A DNA stretch of 7,304 bases, from assembly GCA_030614245.1 (NCBI GenBank), contig JAUWKK010000136.1:1-7304 (forward strand), read 5' to 3'. This stretch comes from Planctomycetota bacterium (GTDB lineage Bacteria > Planctomycetota > PUPC01 > JABMSA01 > JAUWKK01). The notes beneath the pieces are model-generated. The model saw only the letters and a program-made list of their open reading frames with translations, was not told the DNA's origin and did not search any database. This document shows, one piece after another, positions 6,016-7,304 of the stretch. The position numbers and the translations under genes were made by a program. Numbering within the stretch: position 1 is the stretch's first letter; every line of letters starts with the position of its first letter.

Positions 6016-6206
6016 TCAATGCATGGGTCCGGGTGTTCTGGGAGCGGTGGTGGCGGTGCGGTAGTCTGTGCCGGCCTCGGCCGTGCCGTCCTGTGTGGCG
6101 TACTGCACGGTAACGGGCTCCTCGGCGGGGCGGGTCATGTACACGTGGAACGTCGCGGTCTGTCCGGCCCCTCGACCTGGGCCACGTCCTTGGCCACGAT
6201 CTTCGG
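6016..6206 (-). pseudogene. Calx-beta domain fragment with 1-nt frameshift
   Basis: Two pieces of one Calx-beta domain are readable. ADPKIVAKDVAQVEG lies in one frame (from about 6212), then QTATFHVYMTRPAEEPV and TVQYATQDGTAEAGTDY (6162-6061) in another. Adding a single base to the run of four C (6168-6171, G on the coding strand) joins them as VEG-AG-QTATF, the normal domain spacing. Calx-beta domains are calcium-binding beta-sandwiches of large secreted or surface proteins. After TDYRT the expected TLTF strand is missing and a stop follows (6018-6016), so the fragment lacks both the rest of the domain and the parent protein. It could be true decay or a homopolymer sequencing error within an already truncated gene. 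Confidence 0.7.
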
Positions 6207-6327
6207 ATCGGCCGGCGAGGAAATACCCCGTCGACGACTCGTGGTCTTGCTTGCGCGCGATCAGCCACGTGACCAGGCCCACAAGACCCGTGAAGAAGGC
6301 GAACATTATCAGTGTGGCACTGTGCAT
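6205..6327 (-). pseudogene. Sodium:solute symporter N-terminus, truncated
   Basis: ATG at 6327-6325 (or 6339-6337) opens MHSATLIMFAFFTGLVGLVT, then WLIARKQDHE and TGYFLAGRS. This is the first transmembrane helix and the following GYFLAGRS motif of the SSS family (Na+/sugar, amino-acid or vitamin symporters of about 500-600 aa). At GRS (residue 41) the homology stops abruptly and the sequence runs into the Calx-beta fragment. A purine-rich GGGAG lies upstream. About 90% of the transporter is missing, so it cannot work; this is a deletion or rearrangement remnant. The substrate cannot be named. Confidence 0.75.
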
Positions 6328-6346
6328 TTGAGCCCGCATCTCCCTG

Positions 6347-6503
6347 TCAGTTCACGGACTGGATCCGCCAGTTCACCACCTTCGTTGCGGATGGTACAAT
6401 CCGGATGGAGGCCACCGGGATGCGGGCGCGCTTCGCGGATCGCAAAGACGTGGAGCCCCGTGTTCCGGTCCCGTGCCGGGGCGGTGAACGATCCCTTTTT
6501 CAT
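6347..6503 (-). pseudogene. Possible frameshifted coding remnant
   Basis: Between the beta-propeller stop and the symporter start are two protein-like segments in different frames. MKKGSFTAPARDRNTGLHVF then AIREARP runs from ATG 6503; ARIPVASIRIVPSATKVVNW then RIQSVN ends at TGA 6349-6347, just ahead of the symporter's ribosome site. Together they resemble the C-terminus of one protein interrupted by a shift. I do not recognise the family, and the evidence is only sequence texture and gene-like spacing. Confidence 0.25.
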
Positions 6504-6516
6504 GCAGATCGCCCTC

Positions 6517-7304
6517 TCACTTGGGTGCCAGGGCCATTGAGGTCTGGATAGCGTAAGGGCAGGTGCAGCCGGAACTTGCCTCGGGCATAAGCAGGAGCCC
6601 GCCGGCGGGGATGATGTTGATCCAGCACCCCGGGCGCGTGACGTCCATCAGCCGAGTCTGCCTGCCCGTTGTCAAGTCCGTCATGTGAGGCTGTTCGCTC
6701 CGGTAGAACATGCACGCTGCCGAGGCCGATATCGTCCCGCACCCGTGCCCCCCGCGCCGCCACATCCAGCCCTCAACCTGCTTCCCGGTACGCAGGTAAT
6801 AGGCAAGGGGACTCGTGTAGACGACGTCGCCGACAATAACTGGATGCTGATCCTGCTCGCCGTGACGTCCACCAGTCAACCCGGCCGTAGGTTGCGTGAC
6901 CTGCCACAGCGGATTGCCGGTCTCGGCATCGAAGGCACACAGGTCGTACCGCATGGCGGTTTCGCGCTGCTTGGGGTCTCTGGAGATGTTCTTTGTCCCC
7001 GTCACGACGACCGTTTTGCTAGCATAGGACAGGTAGATGTTGTGTTGAAGGGCTTTCAGGCCCGGTACAGGCTTCTTCCACACTGTCCTGCCCGTTTGCA
7101 AGTCCAGAGCCACCAGGCTGCTGCCCTGTCCGAGCAGATCGGCCAGTGTCACCCTGCCGGTGGGAGCTTTGCGAGTCGCAGGATTGCTGCTTTCCACAAA
7201 ATAGAGACGGCCGTCCCCCCCCGCAATGGTCGGGTTGATGATAACACCGGCCTGCCCCGTATAGGCCCACAACCTGCTGCCGGTCCGGCGGTTGAAGGCG
7301 AAGA
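6517..7304 (-). CDS. PQQ-like beta-propeller protein, C-terminal part
   Basis: The frame is open from the right edge (reading FAFNRRTGSRLWAYTG) to TGA at 6519-6517, giving 262 residues without an N-terminus. A TTG at 7272 is internal, not a start. The blade signatures are ALDLQTGRTVWKK and AFDAETGNPLW, each a strand plus the DxxTGxxxW turn of PQQ-like repeats. The C-terminal region has a Cys-rich block: GHGCGTISASAAC, RPGCWINIIPAGG and EASSGCTCPY. From memory this tail is typical of large extracytoplasmic propeller proteins of Planctomycetota and relatives. A true PQQ dehydrogenase cannot be claimed because cofactor residues are outside the window. Role unknown: scaffold, carbohydrate-related enzyme or binding protein. 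It is unrelated to fatty-acid synthesis. Confidence 0.85.
   Translation of the reverse strand, partial: FAFNRRTGSRLWAYTGQAGVIINPTIAGGDGRLYFVESSNPATRKAPTGRVTLADLLGQGSSLVALDLQTGRTVWKKPVPGLKALQHNIYLSYASKTVVVTGTKNISRDPKQRETAMRYDLCAFDAETGNPLWQVTQPTAGLTGGRHGEQDQHPVIVGDVVYTSPLAYYLRTGKQVEGWMWRRGGHGCGTISASAACMFYRSEQPHMTDLTTGRQTRLMDVTRPGCWINIIPAGGLLLMPEASSGCTCPYAIQTSMALAPK

Noticed and set aside
5801..6268. 155-aa minus-strand ORF
   Set aside because: It runs out of frame through the symporter and Calx-beta fragments and then through the hairpins; composition is arginine-rich and domain-free.
1..7304. CRISPR array, tRNA, rRNA, complete insertion sequence or phage genes
   Set aside because: No spaced repeat array, cloverleaf, rRNA stretch, transposase or integrase motif was seen on either strand.

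Overview
The window holds a bacterial type II fatty-acid and phospholipid synthesis cluster, all on the minus strand. It is followed (upstream in transcription) by a decayed, hairpin-rich stretch and the 3' end of a beta-propeller gene. Reading in the direction of transcription (high to low coordinates) the cluster is rpmF (5682-5500), plsX (5495-4473), fabH (4480-3491), fabD (3395-2490), fabG (2435-1683), a 443-nt gap, acpP (1239-1009) and fabF (1005 to the left edge, cut at residue 335). All catalytic residues that fall inside the window are present, so the pathway genes look functional. They make the L32 protein of the large ribosomal subunit, acyl-phosphate for phospholipid synthesis, the initiating condensing enzyme, malonyl-ACP, the ketoreductase, the acyl carrier and the elongating condensing enzyme.

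A good sigma-70-type promoter (TTGACT-17 nt-TATATT) sits just upstream of rpmF and probably drives rpmF to fabG. The 443-nt gap between fabG and acpP holds a weak terminator, an extended -10 promoter with short direct repeats upstream, an inverted repeat at the predicted start site, and a 25-codon Cys-containing ORF behind an 11-nt perfect match to the anti-Shine-Dalgarno tail. acpP and fabF are therefore probably a separately controlled transcription unit.

From about 5805 to 6516 there is no intact gene. It contains a 10-bp inverted repeat, two hairpins that share bases (terminator/anti-terminator geometry, or a REP-like palindrome), a Calx-beta domain fragment with a 1-nt frameshift, the first ~41 residues of a sodium:solute symporter joined to that fragment, and a possible further coding remnant. 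This looks like a small gene graveyard or a rearrangement scar. The usual yceD (DUF177) neighbour of rpmF is not present.

The right end (6517-7304) is the C-terminal part of a PQQ-like beta-propeller protein with a conserved Cys-rich tail. That tail type, SSS symporters, Calx-beta domains and the GLSxGEY form of FabD are together most reminiscent of Planctomycetota or nearby phyla such as Hydrogenedentota. This is a recollection-based inference, not a search result. I see no strong evidence for an undescribed multi-gene system. The most notable items are the acpP leader region and the chimeric remnant zone.
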